The notes beneath the pieces were generated by a model that made no database searches, was not told where the DNA came from, and saw only the letters and a list, made by a program, of their open reading frames with translations. A stretch of DNA of 64,000 nt from assembly GCF_017426705.2 (NCBI RefSeq), contig NZ_CP147251.1, forward strand, positions 3,173,392 to 3,237,391, written 5' to 3'. Below, one piece after another: positions 49,068-57,363 of the stretch (positions are counted from its first letter, which is position 1; each line of letters starts with the position of its first letter). Both the position numbers and the translations under genes were made by a program. The DNA is from Enterococcus sp. DIV2402. Lineage in GTDB: Bacteria > Bacillota > Bacilli > Lactobacillales > Enterococcaceae.

Positions 49068-49400
49068 CTATAAGAAAAAGATCATCATCATCACGACGAC
49101 AAGCAACAGCCCTACAATCACAATACTTTTAATTAAAAAAGTGTTCATTTCACGAGAACGTTGTTGCTCACTCGTACGTGTTTTTTTCGATGTCTCTTTT
49201 TTTAATTCTTTTCGATAATAATTTGTTGGTTGTTTTTCTTTTGTTTTGGCTTTTTTTGTTTCTTGTTCCGTTGATTTTTTTAAAGGAACTTCTTTATTTT
49301 TTGGTTTCTTTATAATTTGACGATTGCGCTCTAAAGCGGCTTCTTTTTCATCTTTTCTTTTCCGTAACTCTGATCGTGTCACTAAAGGACGTTTCGCCAT
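49068..49400 (-). CDS. basic protein with a C-terminal membrane anchor, unknown
   Basis: 110 residues. The first ~85 are highly charged and lysine/arginine/glutamate-rich with no recognised domain; one hydrophobic helix (SIVIVGLLLVVVMMMIFFL) ends the protein, so it is probably tail-anchored with the basic part in the cytosol. GGGAGGG precedes ATG 49400. It sits one base after the ADP-ribose pyrophosphatase stop and before mtnN, an order conserved in enterococci as far as I recall. Confidence 0.75.
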   Translation of the reverse strand: MAKRPLVTRSELRKRKDEKEAALERNRQIIKKPKNKEVPLKKSTEQETKKAKTKEKQPTNYYRKELKKETSKKTRTSEQQRSREMNTFLIKSIVIVGLLLVVVMMMIFFL

Positions 49401-49401
49401 C

Positions 49402-49971
49402 TTATACCCTCCCTTGAGCAATCAACAATTCCCAATACTGAATCGCAAAAATTGTTTTAGCGTCACAGATTGTTTTCTCTTGAATCGCTTGTTTTGCTTC
49501 TGTCAATGTCCATTCATAAACTTCTAAAACTTCATCTTCGTCTTGTGCCAATGGATTATCAACTTTTTTTATATTTTTAGCGTAATAGACGTGCAATAAT
49601 TCATTAGCAAACCCTGGTGATAAATACATAGATGCCAAATGTTCCATGCTCTCAGCACGATAGCCTGTCTCTTCTTCTAATTCTCGTGCGCCTGTTTCTT
49701 CTGGATGGCGCCCTTCACCAGGATCAATTTTCCCTGCAGGAATTTCAAAAATAACTTGTTCTAAAGGTTTTCTAAATTGTTTGACTAAAACAATTTTATT
49801 TTCATCAGTTAACGCTAACACACCGACTCCTCCTGGATGAAAAACCAGTTCACGTTTCGCTGTTTGGCCATCTGGTAAACGAACTTCATCTAACGCAACA
49901 TCGATAATTTTCCCGTGAAAAATTTCTTTACGTGTAATTGTTTTTTCTTCAAAATCTTCATAACGAAGCAT
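49402..49971 (-). CDS. nudF: ADP-ribose pyrophosphatase (Nudix)
   Basis: 189 residues. Nudix box from GKIDPGE to RELEEETGY matches GX5EX7REUXEEXGU fully, and the proline-containing MYLSPGF segment downstream is typical of ADP-ribose pyrophosphatases. Hydrolyses ADP-ribose to AMP and ribose 5-phosphate. ATG 49971 (MLRYEDFEEKT) behind GGTGA is preferred to an upstream ATG. First gene of the operon ending in pncA, so NAD breakdown and salvage are grouped. Confidence 0.92.
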   Translation of the reverse strand: MLRYEDFEEKTITRKEIFHGKIIDVALDEVRLPDGQTAKRELVFHPGGVGVLALTDENKIVLVKQFRKPLEQVIFEIPAGKIDPGEGRHPEETGARELEEETGYRAESMEHLASMYLSPGFANELLHVYYAKNIKKVDNPLAQDEDEVLEVYEWTLTEAKQAIQEKTICDAKTIFAIQYWELLIAQGRV

Positions 49972-50009
49972 TGTGTCACCATTCTTTCTTGATTTATTCA
50001 TTATCACTT

Positions 50010-50018
50010 AGTTTACCA
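50010..50018 (-). promoter_or_regulatory. extended -10 of the nudF-mtnN-pncA operon
   Basis: TGGTAAACT on the minus strand; -35 weak. Confidence 0.4.
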
Positions 50019-50122
50019 TAGAAAAGATGAGATTTCCTAAGACCTAAGATAGAGTTTTATAAAGAAAATGAAGAAAATTGCGTTATTTTCTCGATAAAAT
50101 GAGCAGAAAATTAAATTACGAA

Positions 50123-50151
50123 TAGAAAAAGCCTCATAATTCCTCTATAAT
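50123..50151 (+). promoter_or_regulatory. promoter of the XRE regulator gene
   Basis: TAGAAA (50123-50128), 17-bp spacer, TATAAT (50146-50151). Confidence 0.55.
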
Positions 50152-50200
50152 AAGAATAATAAGCAATTACTGTAGCCGTAAATACGCTAGGAGGAAAGCG

Positions 50201-50863
50201 ATGAAATCCCTTGGAGAACAATTAAAACAATACCGCATAGATAACAATTGGACGCAACAAGAACTAGCCGACAAACTGGCTGTCTCACGTACAATGATTT
50301 CTAATTGGGAAAGCGGCAAAAGTTTTCCTGATTTGGACTATTTGGTTTCTCTCAGCCGACTATTTGATGTACCACTTGAAAACTTATTTTCTAAAGATAC
50401 TTCGGTGGTCAAAAAAATTACTCATGAACAAAAACAAAATCGCTTAAAAGGTTATCTTATTTTAGGATTACTTACCGTTATTTTTTTCTTAATCGGTGGA
50501 TTGGCTTTAACGTATCAAGGCTCCAATTTTTCACAAATTATGACCGCACATGAGGTTTCTATCACTCAAATTCCACAAGAAAAGCGAGAAGAATGGCTTC
50601 CCGTTTCTTTTACAGATACAAAAGAGCAAACAGTTCCTTACCTTTCTACACGAGCTTTATTAGGGATAAAATCAGTGGTTAACGGTTCAGAGACGGCGTC
50701 AGTTAGTTTGCGAATTACTCGTCTTTCTGATAATCAAAAAATCGGTGAATATATACTTGAACCAAATGCACAGCAAGCTTTACCAAATTTACAACGCAAT
50801 GAAAAATATTTAGTCGAAATAAGTAGTGATGCAGAAACTTGTATTTTAAGTTTTATTTCTTAA
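50201..50863 (+). CDS. membrane-anchored XRE-family regulator
   Basis: 220 residues. N-terminal helix-turn-helix (LKQYRIDNNWTQQELADKLAVSRTMISNWESGKSFPD, residues 8-44), a lysine-rich linker, one membrane helix at about 84-105 and an extracytoplasmic domain of about 115 residues not recognised. The layout suggests a one-component sensor of envelope conditions. AGGAGG before the ATG. It precedes xpaC/telA on the same strand, but these have their own -10. Confidence 0.82.
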   Translation: MKSLGEQLKQYRIDNNWTQQELADKLAVSRTMISNWESGKSFPDLDYLVSLSRLFDVPLENLFSKDTSVVKKITHEQKQNRLKGYLILGLLTVIFFLIGGLALTYQGSNFSQIMTAHEVSITQIPQEKREEWLPVSFTDTKEQTVPYLSTRALLGIKSVVNGSETASVSLRITRLSDNQKIGEYILEPNAQQALPNLQRNEKYLVEISSDAETCILSFIS

Positions 50864-50955
50864 CAAATACATCGGTTGAAATACAAACATTTCTTATAAA
50901 TTTCCTAAATTCATAAAAATCCACCGCAAGTCGGATACTTTTATTTTCAGTTACA

Positions 50956-50964
50956 TGCTAAAAT
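50956..50964 (+). promoter_or_regulatory. extended -10 of xpaC-telA
   Basis: TGCTAAAAT with a poor -35. Confidence 0.45.
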
Positions 50965-51030
50965 AAATTTATAACAACAACAAATTTAAAACAGCATGTT
51001 GTATCCAATAAATTTAGGAGGAATGAGCAA

Positions 51031-51690
51031 ATGAAACGTTCAACTTGGACTGTTATTGGTCTTGTCACTATCGGTGCAATTGTTTTTGGCACGATGTTAT
51101 CCGATTACTTCCCTGTGCTTTTACTAATTGGTGGCGTTCTACTGGTTGTGTATGGTTTCAAAGGAAAATCAGCACCCGTTTCAAACAATAGCTTGCCTGT
51201 TTTGTCCAAAAAACGGGAACAAACTTATCTGGACAGTGGCATGTCTTATCGTGAGATTGAATTTTTCCGTGAAACATTAAATCAAGCGAAAACAGAAATT
51301 GAAAAATTACAAGCCAACATTAGTCAAAATGCTAAATTGAAGGCAATTGATTTACGTCATGATACAATTAGAGCAGCAAAAGCTTTATTTAAAGAATTAG
51401 TCAAAGAACCAACTCGTTTAAACGAAGCAAGTCATTTTCTTTATACTCACTTACCAAATATGGTTGATTTAACTGATAAATATTTAGAAATCAATAATCA
51501 CGAAATTAAAAGTCGTGACACATATGAAAAAATGGAAGAAAGTATCCAAATCATCGATCAAATGGCTTCATTAATCAAACAAGATTACCAAAAATTTGTA
51601 TCGGATGATTTAGAAGAATTAGATGTAGAGTTATCAATTGCCAAACAAAGTATAAAAAGAGAAAATCAATATAAAGAAGAAGTGAGATAA
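51031..51690 (+). CDS. XpaC-like 5-bromo-4-chloroindolyl phosphate hydrolysis family protein
   Basis: 219 residues. Two N-terminal membrane helices (about 7-25 and 27-44), then a coiled-coil rich helical cytosolic domain. The family name comes from an early screen and enzymatic activity is doubtful. Pairing with TelA is conserved in Firmicutes. TAGGAGG before the ATG; 65 bp before telA. Confidence 0.85.
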   Translation: MKRSTWTVIGLVTIGAIVFGTMLSDYFPVLLLIGGVLLVVYGFKGKSAPVSNNSLPVLSKKREQTYLDSGMSYREIEFFRETLNQAKTEIEKLQANISQNAKLKAIDLRHDTIRAAKALFKELVKEPTRLNEASHFLYTHLPNMVDLTDKYLEINNHEIKSRDTYEKMEESIQIIDQMASLIKQDYQKFVSDDLEELDVELSIAKQSIKRENQYKEEVR

Positions 51691-51755
51691 AAGAAATCTT
51701 TTGTCTCATTTCTCTCGAATAAAACAAGGTTTCTATCAAAGGAGGAACTACATAT

Positions 51756-52949
51756 ATGACTGACACACCTAAGACAGATGTGACTGATACATTAGAAGAT
51801 TTATTAAGTGATCCATTTGCACCAAATTTAGACTCATTAACAACTACGCAAAAACAAGAGATTTCATCTTTACAAGAGCAACAAAAAGCACCTAGATTAA
51901 TTGACCAATTACCAGAAAGCCGTCAACAACAAGCCAAAGAATTAGCGTCAAAAATCGATGCGACTGACCAACAAGCCGTAATTACTTATGGTGCCGCTGC
52001 TCAAACAAAGTTAAGCGATTTCTCTCAATCAATGTTAAATCATGTGCAAGCGGCTGATATTGGTCCAGTGGGTGATTCATTGACAGAATTAATGTATCGT
52101 TTACAAGAAGCCAATCCTGATGATTTACGTGCTGGTGAAGGTAGTATCTTTAAGCGTATGTTTGGTAAAGTTAAACAATCTATCTTTGAAATTACTGCAA
52201 AATATCAAAAAATCGGTGCCCAAATTGATAAAGTTGCGGTGAAGTTAGACAAAGAAAAAGAAGGTTTGTTAAAAGATAATTTAATGCTGGAACAACTTTA
52301 TAATAAAAATAAAGATTATTTCGATGCTTTAAACATCTACATCGCAGCCGGTGAATTAAAAATGGAAGAATTACAAACAACTATCATTCCTGAAGCCTTA
52401 GAAAAAGCTCGTCAAACTGGCGATCAAATGGATGTGCAAATTGCGAATGATTATTCACAATTTTTAGATCGTTTAGACAAACGAACACATGATTTACGTT
52501 TAGCACGTCAAATTACCATTCAACAAGCACCACAAATTCGCTTGATTCAAAATACAAACCAAGCATTAGCAGAAAAAATCCACGCATCAATTAATACAGC
52601 AATTCCTTTATGGAAAAACCAAGTAGTAATTGCTTTAACTTTATTACGTCAAAAAGATGCCGCTACTGCGCAACGTCAAGTTTCTGAAACAACGAATGAT
52701 TTATTGCGTAAAAACTCAGAAATGTTGAAAGTTTCTGCCATTGAAACTGCTCGTGAAAACGAACGTGGCATTGTTGATATTGAAACCTTACAACAAACAC
52801 AAAATGATCTAGTAGAAACTATTCAAGAAACCTTGCGTATTCAACAAGAAGGAAAAGAAAAACGCCGTAATGCCGAAGTTGAATTAGGGATGATGGAAGA
52901 AGATTTAAAACAACGTCTATTAGAAATTACATCTGGCAATCAAAATTAA
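51756..52949 (+). CDS. telA: TelA-like toxic anion resistance protein
   Basis: 397 residues, almost wholly alpha-helical and cytosolic, of the TelA/KlaA family (segments such as [30 protein letters not shown] are typical). Linked to tellurite, cell-envelope and antimicrobial tolerance; the mechanism is unsettled. AAGGAGG before the ATG; probable operon with the XpaC-like gene, ended by the terminator at 52956. Confidence 0.93.
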   Translation: MTDTPKTDVTDTLEDLLSDPFAPNLDSLTTTQKQEISSLQEQQKAPRLIDQLPESRQQQAKELASKIDATDQQAVITYGAAAQTKLSDFSQSMLNHVQAADIGPVGDSLTELMYRLQEANPDDLRAGEGSIFKRMFGKVKQSIFEITAKYQKIGAQIDKVAVKLDKEKEGLLKDNLMLEQLYNKNKDYFDALNIYIAAGELKMEELQTTIIPEALEKARQTGDQMDVQIANDYSQFLDRLDKRTHDLRLARQITIQQAPQIRLIQNTNQALAEKIHASINTAIPLWKNQVVIALTLLRQKDAATAQRQVSETTNDLLRKNSEMLKVSAIETARENERGIVDIETLQQTQNDLVETIQETLRIQQEGKEKRRNAEVELGMMEEDLKQRLLEITSGNQN

Positions 52950-52955
52950 TTTTTT

Positions 52956-52990
52956 GAACCAATTACTTAAATAGTAGTTGGTTCTTTTTT
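52956..52990. terminator. terminator of telA, also facing the 30-residue peptide gene
   Basis: 12-bp stem (52956-52967, 52973-52984) followed by T6 on plus and T-rich on minus. Confidence 0.85.
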
Positions 52991-52995
52991 AGCTT

Positions 52996-53088
52996 CTAAA
53001 AAAAGAACGTTCTAAAAATATACGACAAGATAAAACCTGTAATCAGTCCAGCAATGGCAATCAAGATGTTTTTGGTTCGCTTTTTCAT
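52996..53088 (-). CDS. 30-residue single-helix membrane peptide
   Basis: MKKRTKN followed by one hydrophobic helix (ILIAIAGLITGFILSYIF) and RTFFF. AAAGGAGG lies 8 bases before ATG 53088, an excellent ribosome binding site, and an extended -10 (53119-53114) lies upstream. The positive-inside layout puts the N-terminus in the cytosol. It resembles small bacterial membrane regulators or type I toxin peptides in form only; no antisense RNA was identified. Confidence 0.6.
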   Translation of the reverse strand: MKKRTKNILIAIAGLITGFILSYIFRTFFF

Positions 53089-53113
53089 ATCGCTCCTCCT
53101 TTTCGCTACTTCT

Positions 53114-53122
53114 AGTGTAACA
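53114..53122 (-). promoter_or_regulatory. extended -10 of the 30-residue peptide gene
   Basis: TGTTACACT on the minus strand; no clear -35. Confidence 0.4.
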
Positions 53123-53153
53123 CAGATAAATTTCTGCCTGCTAAAACAAAAAA

Positions 53154-53182
53154 ACTGTTGGCACCTTTAACGTGCCAGCAGT
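53154..53182 (-). terminator. terminator of the permease operon
   Basis: 11-nt arms (53154-53164, 53172-53182) with one mismatch, followed by T7 on the minus strand. Confidence 0.85.
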
Positions 53183-53183
53183 C

Positions 53184-54560
53184 TTATTTTTTATTTAAGT
53201 GACTATGTTGATACCCATACACAAAATAAATAAGTAATCCTAAAGCAATCGTAATTCCAAAAACAATCCATGTGACTGCACTAAAACGTGTCATTAAAAA
53301 AACACAGGAAATCACTGATATAATCGGTAATAAGGGTACAAAAGGGACTTGAAATTCTCCTTTTTTTGGCGAACCTAGTTGTTTACGTAAGCGTAAAATC
53401 CCTAAAGACATCATCACCAAACACGCTAATGCGCTAATATTTGTTAACTCTGCCAAAATCGTCAAGGGAAAAGCTGCCGCAAAGAATAAAGCAATTCCGC
53501 CTGCTACATAGGTGGCATTTTTAGGTGTTCGACGTTTTTCATCAATCTTTTGTAAAAAGCTAGGTAACAAACCATCTTTGCTGATTGCATAAATCAAACG
53601 TGCTAACGAATACAACATCGAAATAGTTACGGTTAATAAGGTTAAAATTGCTCCCACAGAAATAATGGAACCAACCACTCCTTGATTAACATAACGCATC
53701 GCAAATGCAACAGGATCACCAATTCCTAATTGTTCAAACGGCACGATTCCGGTTAAAATCATGGTTACGGTGATATACAGCAATGTCGCAATCACAATTG
53801 CCCCAATAATCCCTTTAGGAATATCTTTTTGAGGATTTTTTACTTCTTCTGCAGCCATTGAAATGGCATCAAATCCTAAGAAAGCAAAAAATACCAAAGC
53901 GGCACCATCCATTATCCCTTTCATTCCATTGGGCATAAAAGGTTGCCAATTAGTAGGATCCACGTAGAAAACACCTACTACAATAAATAAAATGATGATG
54001 CCAAATTTCACCCAAACCATCAAATTATTTAATCGTAAGGCTTTTTTCGCTTCCTGAGTTACCCACAAGGTGATAAAGACGACGACTAATGCAGCAATCA
54101 AATCAATATAGGTGCCTTCTTGGGGATTGTAGCTGGCAGTTAACGCTTTTGGCAACGAAAGGTTAATACTTCCCAAAAAGCCTTGCAAATAACCAGACCA
54201 GCCTGACGCAACCGATGACACAGCTAACATGTATTCGCAAATTAAAAACCAACCTGCCATCCAGGCACTTAATTCTCCAAAAACGACATACATGTAGCCG
54301 TATGGTCCACCAGAAATGGGAACTCGTGAGGCAAATTCAGCAAAACATAAACCACTTAATATCACAACGATCGCAGCAACAATAAATGAAACACTTAATG
54401 CAGGTCCTGCGTAATTGGCTGACGCTTGTCCTGTTACTACAAAAATGCCGGTACCAATGACTGCGCCAATCCCAAGCATAATCAAATCTTTTAGCGTTAG
54501 CTCTTTCGTTAAATAGCTTACGACCTGTTTATTCACTGACTTTTTTCTAAATATCTTCAT
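53184..54560 (-). CDS. amino-acid permease (APC superfamily, cationic amino-acid type)
   Basis: 458 residues, about 12 membrane helices. The APC start IGAVIGTGIFVVTG and the helix-3 region SGGPYGYMYVVFGELSAWMAGW are clear. YfnA/CAT-like transporters import or exchange amino acids with protons; substrate not determinable. TGGAGG before the ATG; 25 bp after the GRP transporter gene, so perhaps cotranscribed. Confidence 0.92.
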   Translation of the reverse strand: MKIFRKKSVNKQVVSYLTKELTLKDLIMLGIGAVIGTGIFVVTGQASANYAGPALSVSFIVAAIVVILSGLCFAEFASRVPISGGPYGYMYVVFGELSAWMAGWFLICEYMLAVSSVASGWSGYLQGFLGSINLSLPKALTASYNPQEGTYIDLIAALVVVFITLWVTQEAKKALRLNNLMVWVKFGIIILFIVVGVFYVDPTNWQPFMPNGMKGIMDGAALVFFAFLGFDAISMAAEEVKNPQKDIPKGIIGAIVIATLLYITVTMILTGIVPFEQLGIGDPVAFAMRYVNQGVVGSIISVGAILTLLTVTISMLYSLARLIYAISKDGLLPSFLQKIDEKRRTPKNATYVAGGIALFFAAAFPLTILAELTNISALACLVMMSLGILRLRKQLGSPKKGEFQVPFVPLLPIISVISCVFLMTRFSAVTWIVFGITIALGLLIYFVYGYQHSHLNKK

Positions 54561-54585
54561 GTGTCCTCCATCTGTTAAGTTCTTA

Positions 54586-55446
54586 TTACGCTGCCTTTAA
54601 ATAACCTAACAATAATCCGCCAATGATGACCATGAAACAACCCAGAATCACATAACGGAACTCCTTCTTCGTTTTACTTTCTCCTAAAATAAAAATACCG
54701 CCTAATGTCGAGATGATAATTCCCATTTGTGATAAAGAGAAGCCAATTGCTAAACCGATTTGTTGGACGGTCATCAACATACAAATATTACCGATACCCC
54801 ATAGTAACCCTGAAGCCATATTTTTCCACACGAAAGAATCAATAGTTACTTTTTTAAAGGCAAACATACTGGCACCAACTATCATCCCCATACTTTGAGG
54901 GAGAATAATTGCCAATGGATCTAATTCTGCCCACGTAATGATAATCGTGTAGGCACCATATCCAATTGTTGAAAAAATTAAGGCTCTAAATCCTTTACCA
55001 AAATCATAGAAACGACCGGTTTTTTCTTTTTCATCATCTTGGCGAGCAGTTAAATACGCACCAAACACTAAGAAGAATAACGCTAAGATTCCAATCGTAA
55101 AATCACGGGTTTGTGTCCACTCATGGAAAAAGACAGCTCCTGCTAAAGTGTTCAATGCAAGCTGCATCCCAGTTGACATAGGTAATCCCACCGATACCCC
55201 CATGTATTTCATGCCATGGAATTGTCCATTTTGTCCAACAGACCAAAATAGTCCAGATAAGAATCCTATCAAACAAATCCACGGGGTGATGGTTGGTTGT
55301 AAAGTAATAAATAATACGAGAGAAAATAGAAACGCACCGATCGTCATTCCTAATGTTTGTTGATTGGCATCGCCACCAATTTTCCCACTAACTAGCCCAA
55401 TACTTCCCCAAGCAAGCATTGGTACTAACGCAATTAAAATAGTCAT
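54586..55446 (-). CDS. GRP-family sugar uptake protein (GlcU/RbsU type)
   Basis: 286 residues, about ten membrane helices, in the glucose/ribose porter family (MLAWGSIGLVSGKIGGDANQQTLGMTIGAF; MSTGMQLALNTLAGAVFFHEW). Proton-linked, PTS-independent sugar uptake. ATG at 55446 behind TGGAG. No convincing promoter was found in the 100 bp upstream. Confidence 0.9.
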   Translation of the reverse strand: MTILIALVPMLAWGSIGLVSGKIGGDANQQTLGMTIGAFLFSLVLFITLQPTITPWICLIGFLSGLFWSVGQNGQFHGMKYMGVSVGLPMSTGMQLALNTLAGAVFFHEWTQTRDFTIGILALFFLVFGAYLTARQDDEKEKTGRFYDFGKGFRALIFSTIGYGAYTIIITWAELDPLAIILPQSMGMIVGASMFAFKKVTIDSFVWKNMASGLLWGIGNICMLMTVQQIGLAIGFSLSQMGIIISTLGGIFILGESKTKKEFRYVILGCFMVIIGGLLLGYLKAA

Positions 55447-55545
55447 ATGAACTCCATTCTGTTAAAAATTAATAAAAATACCGTATTAGTCTAACAATGA
55501 ATGCCTGATTATGACAAGAGTAACATGTGTTATATGAGAGAACTT

Positions 55546-56571
55546 TTAGCGTTCTTCTTCATAATAACTTAGCATAGGGAAAAATAAGATCATCTTGGTG
55601 CCGATACCCACTACAGATTCTGCGGTTAACTCCACTCCTAGTTGCTTCGCTAAATTTTTAGCCAAATATAATCCAAGTCCAGTTGAATGCGTCTGCGCGT
55701 TTCGACCATTTTGTCCAGTAAAACCTTTATCGAAAATTCGCCGCATATCTTCTTCTGGAATACCGATGCCGCTATCTTCAATTTCCAATTGCACCCCTTC
55801 GCGTTTCTTTTGCAAATGAATCGTAATGGTGCCATTTTCCAATGTATATTTAATTGCATTACTCAATAGCTGGCGAAAAATAAAACTAATCCATTTTGGG
55901 TCAGTCAATACCTGCTGATCCTCGCCTTCTACAGTGAAACGAATATTTTTTTGAATAAAATAATTGGCTTGACTCCGTAAGACAGGTTGAATTATTTGTT
56001 TAAGGGATGTTTCTTGAATTAAATAATCCTTCGTAAAACTATCCAAACGAGCGACATAAAGAACTTGGTCAACATATTCATCAATGCGATGCAATTCATT
56101 TTCTAATGCAATGTATTTATTATCATCAATATCAAATTCAATCGAGCGTAATAATAACTGACTAGCTGCTAACGGTACCTTGATTTCATGGACCCATGAA
56201 TCAATATAATCTTTTTGTTCGTCTTGGTTGGTGACTACCTGTTGCATATTCTCTTGATGTTCACGAATGACTTGGTTAATAAATTCTTGTTCTAAACGCT
56301 CTTCTTTACTTCTGGCAGTTGAAAGATATTTTTGCAACACACTATCGCCTTTGTGAAAGGAAAGCTCTTGCCACCAACGTCGCTTCGATAAATAATGAAC
56401 AGCTAACATAATGCCTAAAACCACACTTTGCATTAAAATTAAATACCAAAATGTCCCTGTACTTAGCTGCACACCAGGTGATAGCCAAATAACAAACATG
56501 GTTAGCACCACAAAAAGAAACCAGCCGATAAATACCCACCACTGATCTTTTAAATAGTTAAAAATATTCAT
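55546..56571 (-). CDS. BceS-like intramembrane-sensing histidine kinase
   Basis: 341 residues. Two membrane helices (about 12-31 and 41-60) with only a short loop between them, so it cannot bind an outside ligand alone: the intramembrane-sensing type that works with a BceAB transporter. Phospho-accepting H128 in DSWVHEIKVPL, N-box SNAIKYT, G-boxes DSGIGIPEED and STGLGLYLAKNLA. Lies 8 bp after its regulator gene. No BceAB pair adjoins it; the one at 14.6-17.2 kb is a candidate partner. Confidence 0.92.
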   Translation of the reverse strand: MNIFNYLKDQWWVFIGWFLFVVLTMFVIWLSPGVQLSTGTFWYLILMQSVVLGIMLAVHYLSKRRWWQELSFHKGDSVLQKYLSTARSKEERLEQEFINQVIREHQENMQQVVTNQDEQKDYIDSWVHEIKVPLAASQLLLRSIEFDIDDNKYIALENELHRIDEYVDQVLYVARLDSFTKDYLIQETSLKQIIQPVLRSQANYFIQKNIRFTVEGEDQQVLTDPKWISFIFRQLLSNAIKYTLENGTITIHLQKKREGVQLEIEDSGIGIPEEDMRRIFDKGFTGQNGRNAQTHSTGLGLYLAKNLAKQLGVELTAESVVGIGTKMILFFPMLSYYEEER

Positions 56572-56579
56572 CGCTCACC

Positions 56580-57254
56580 TCACGGAATAATATAGCCTTG
56601 ACCAACCTTCGTCTCAATATATCCTTCGACTCCTGCTTGTTCGATTTTACGACGCAATCGATTGATATTCACCGTTAACGTATTATCATCCACGAAGCGT
56701 TCATCGTCCCATAGTGCGCGTAATAATTTCTCGCGACTCAAAATTTTCCCATGATTTTTCATTAAGATATACAATAAACGATATTCATTTTTACTTAAAT
56801 CAATCACTTCCCCATTTACGTCAACACTACCGTTATCCACATTTAATACTAAACCATTGTGACTAATTGTCTCGCTATTGTTTTCAACATAATTATATGA
56901 TCGACGCAACAATGCATTAATTTTGGCAACCAACACATCGAGTTCGAATGGTTTAGTAATAAAATCGTCCGCTCCCATATTCATCGCCATAATCATATCC
57001 ATATTGGTATTTCGACTTGAAATAAAAATAATTGGAACTTTTGAGATCTCACGAATTTTTTGACACCAATAATATCCGTCAAACACTGGTAAATTAATAT
57101 CCAATAAAATCAATTGAGGGTCTTCGGTTTTAAAATCCAACAAAACTTGATGAAAATCAGTCGTCCCAAATGTTTCAAATTGCCATTTTTCTAATTCTTC
57201 CATAATTAACTGACGAATCACTGCTTCGTCTTCTACAATCATAATTTTTGCCAT
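56580..57254 (-). CDS. BceR-like response regulator (OmpR family)
   Basis: 224 residues. Receiver with D8-type acidic pocket (VEDE) and phospho-acceptor D52 in LLDINLPVFDG, and a winged helix in the C-terminal half (NEYRLLYILMKNHGKILSREKLL, DDNTLTVNINRLRRKIE). Expected to switch on peptide-antibiotic resistance genes when phosphorylated. AAGGAGG before the ATG. A weak promoter (TTGTAT-N17-AATACT) lies upstream, just past the phosphohexomutase terminator. Confidence 0.93.
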   Translation of the reverse strand: MAKIMIVEDEAVIRQLIMEELEKWQFETFGTTDFHQVLLDFKTEDPQLILLDINLPVFDGYYWCQKIREISKVPIIFISSRNTNMDMIMAMNMGADDFITKPFELDVLVAKINALLRRSYNYVENNSETISHNGLVLNVDNGSVDVNGEVIDLSKNEYRLLYILMKNHGKILSREKLLRALWDDERFVDDNTLTVNINRLRRKIEQAGVEGYIETKVGQGYIIP

Positions 57255-57324
57255 GTTCGTGCCTCCTTGTCTTCTTTACTGTACCAAATTTCTAGTATTT
57301 AGACCATTGATAATCCATACAAAA

Positions 57325-57358
57325 AAGCCAAGAATTCTATTTCTAAAATTCTTGACTT
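57325..57358 (-). terminator. terminator of the phosphohexomutase gene
   Basis: 12-bp stem (57325-57336, 57347-57358) with T6 following on the minus strand. Confidence 0.85.
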
Positions 57359-57363
57359 TTTAT

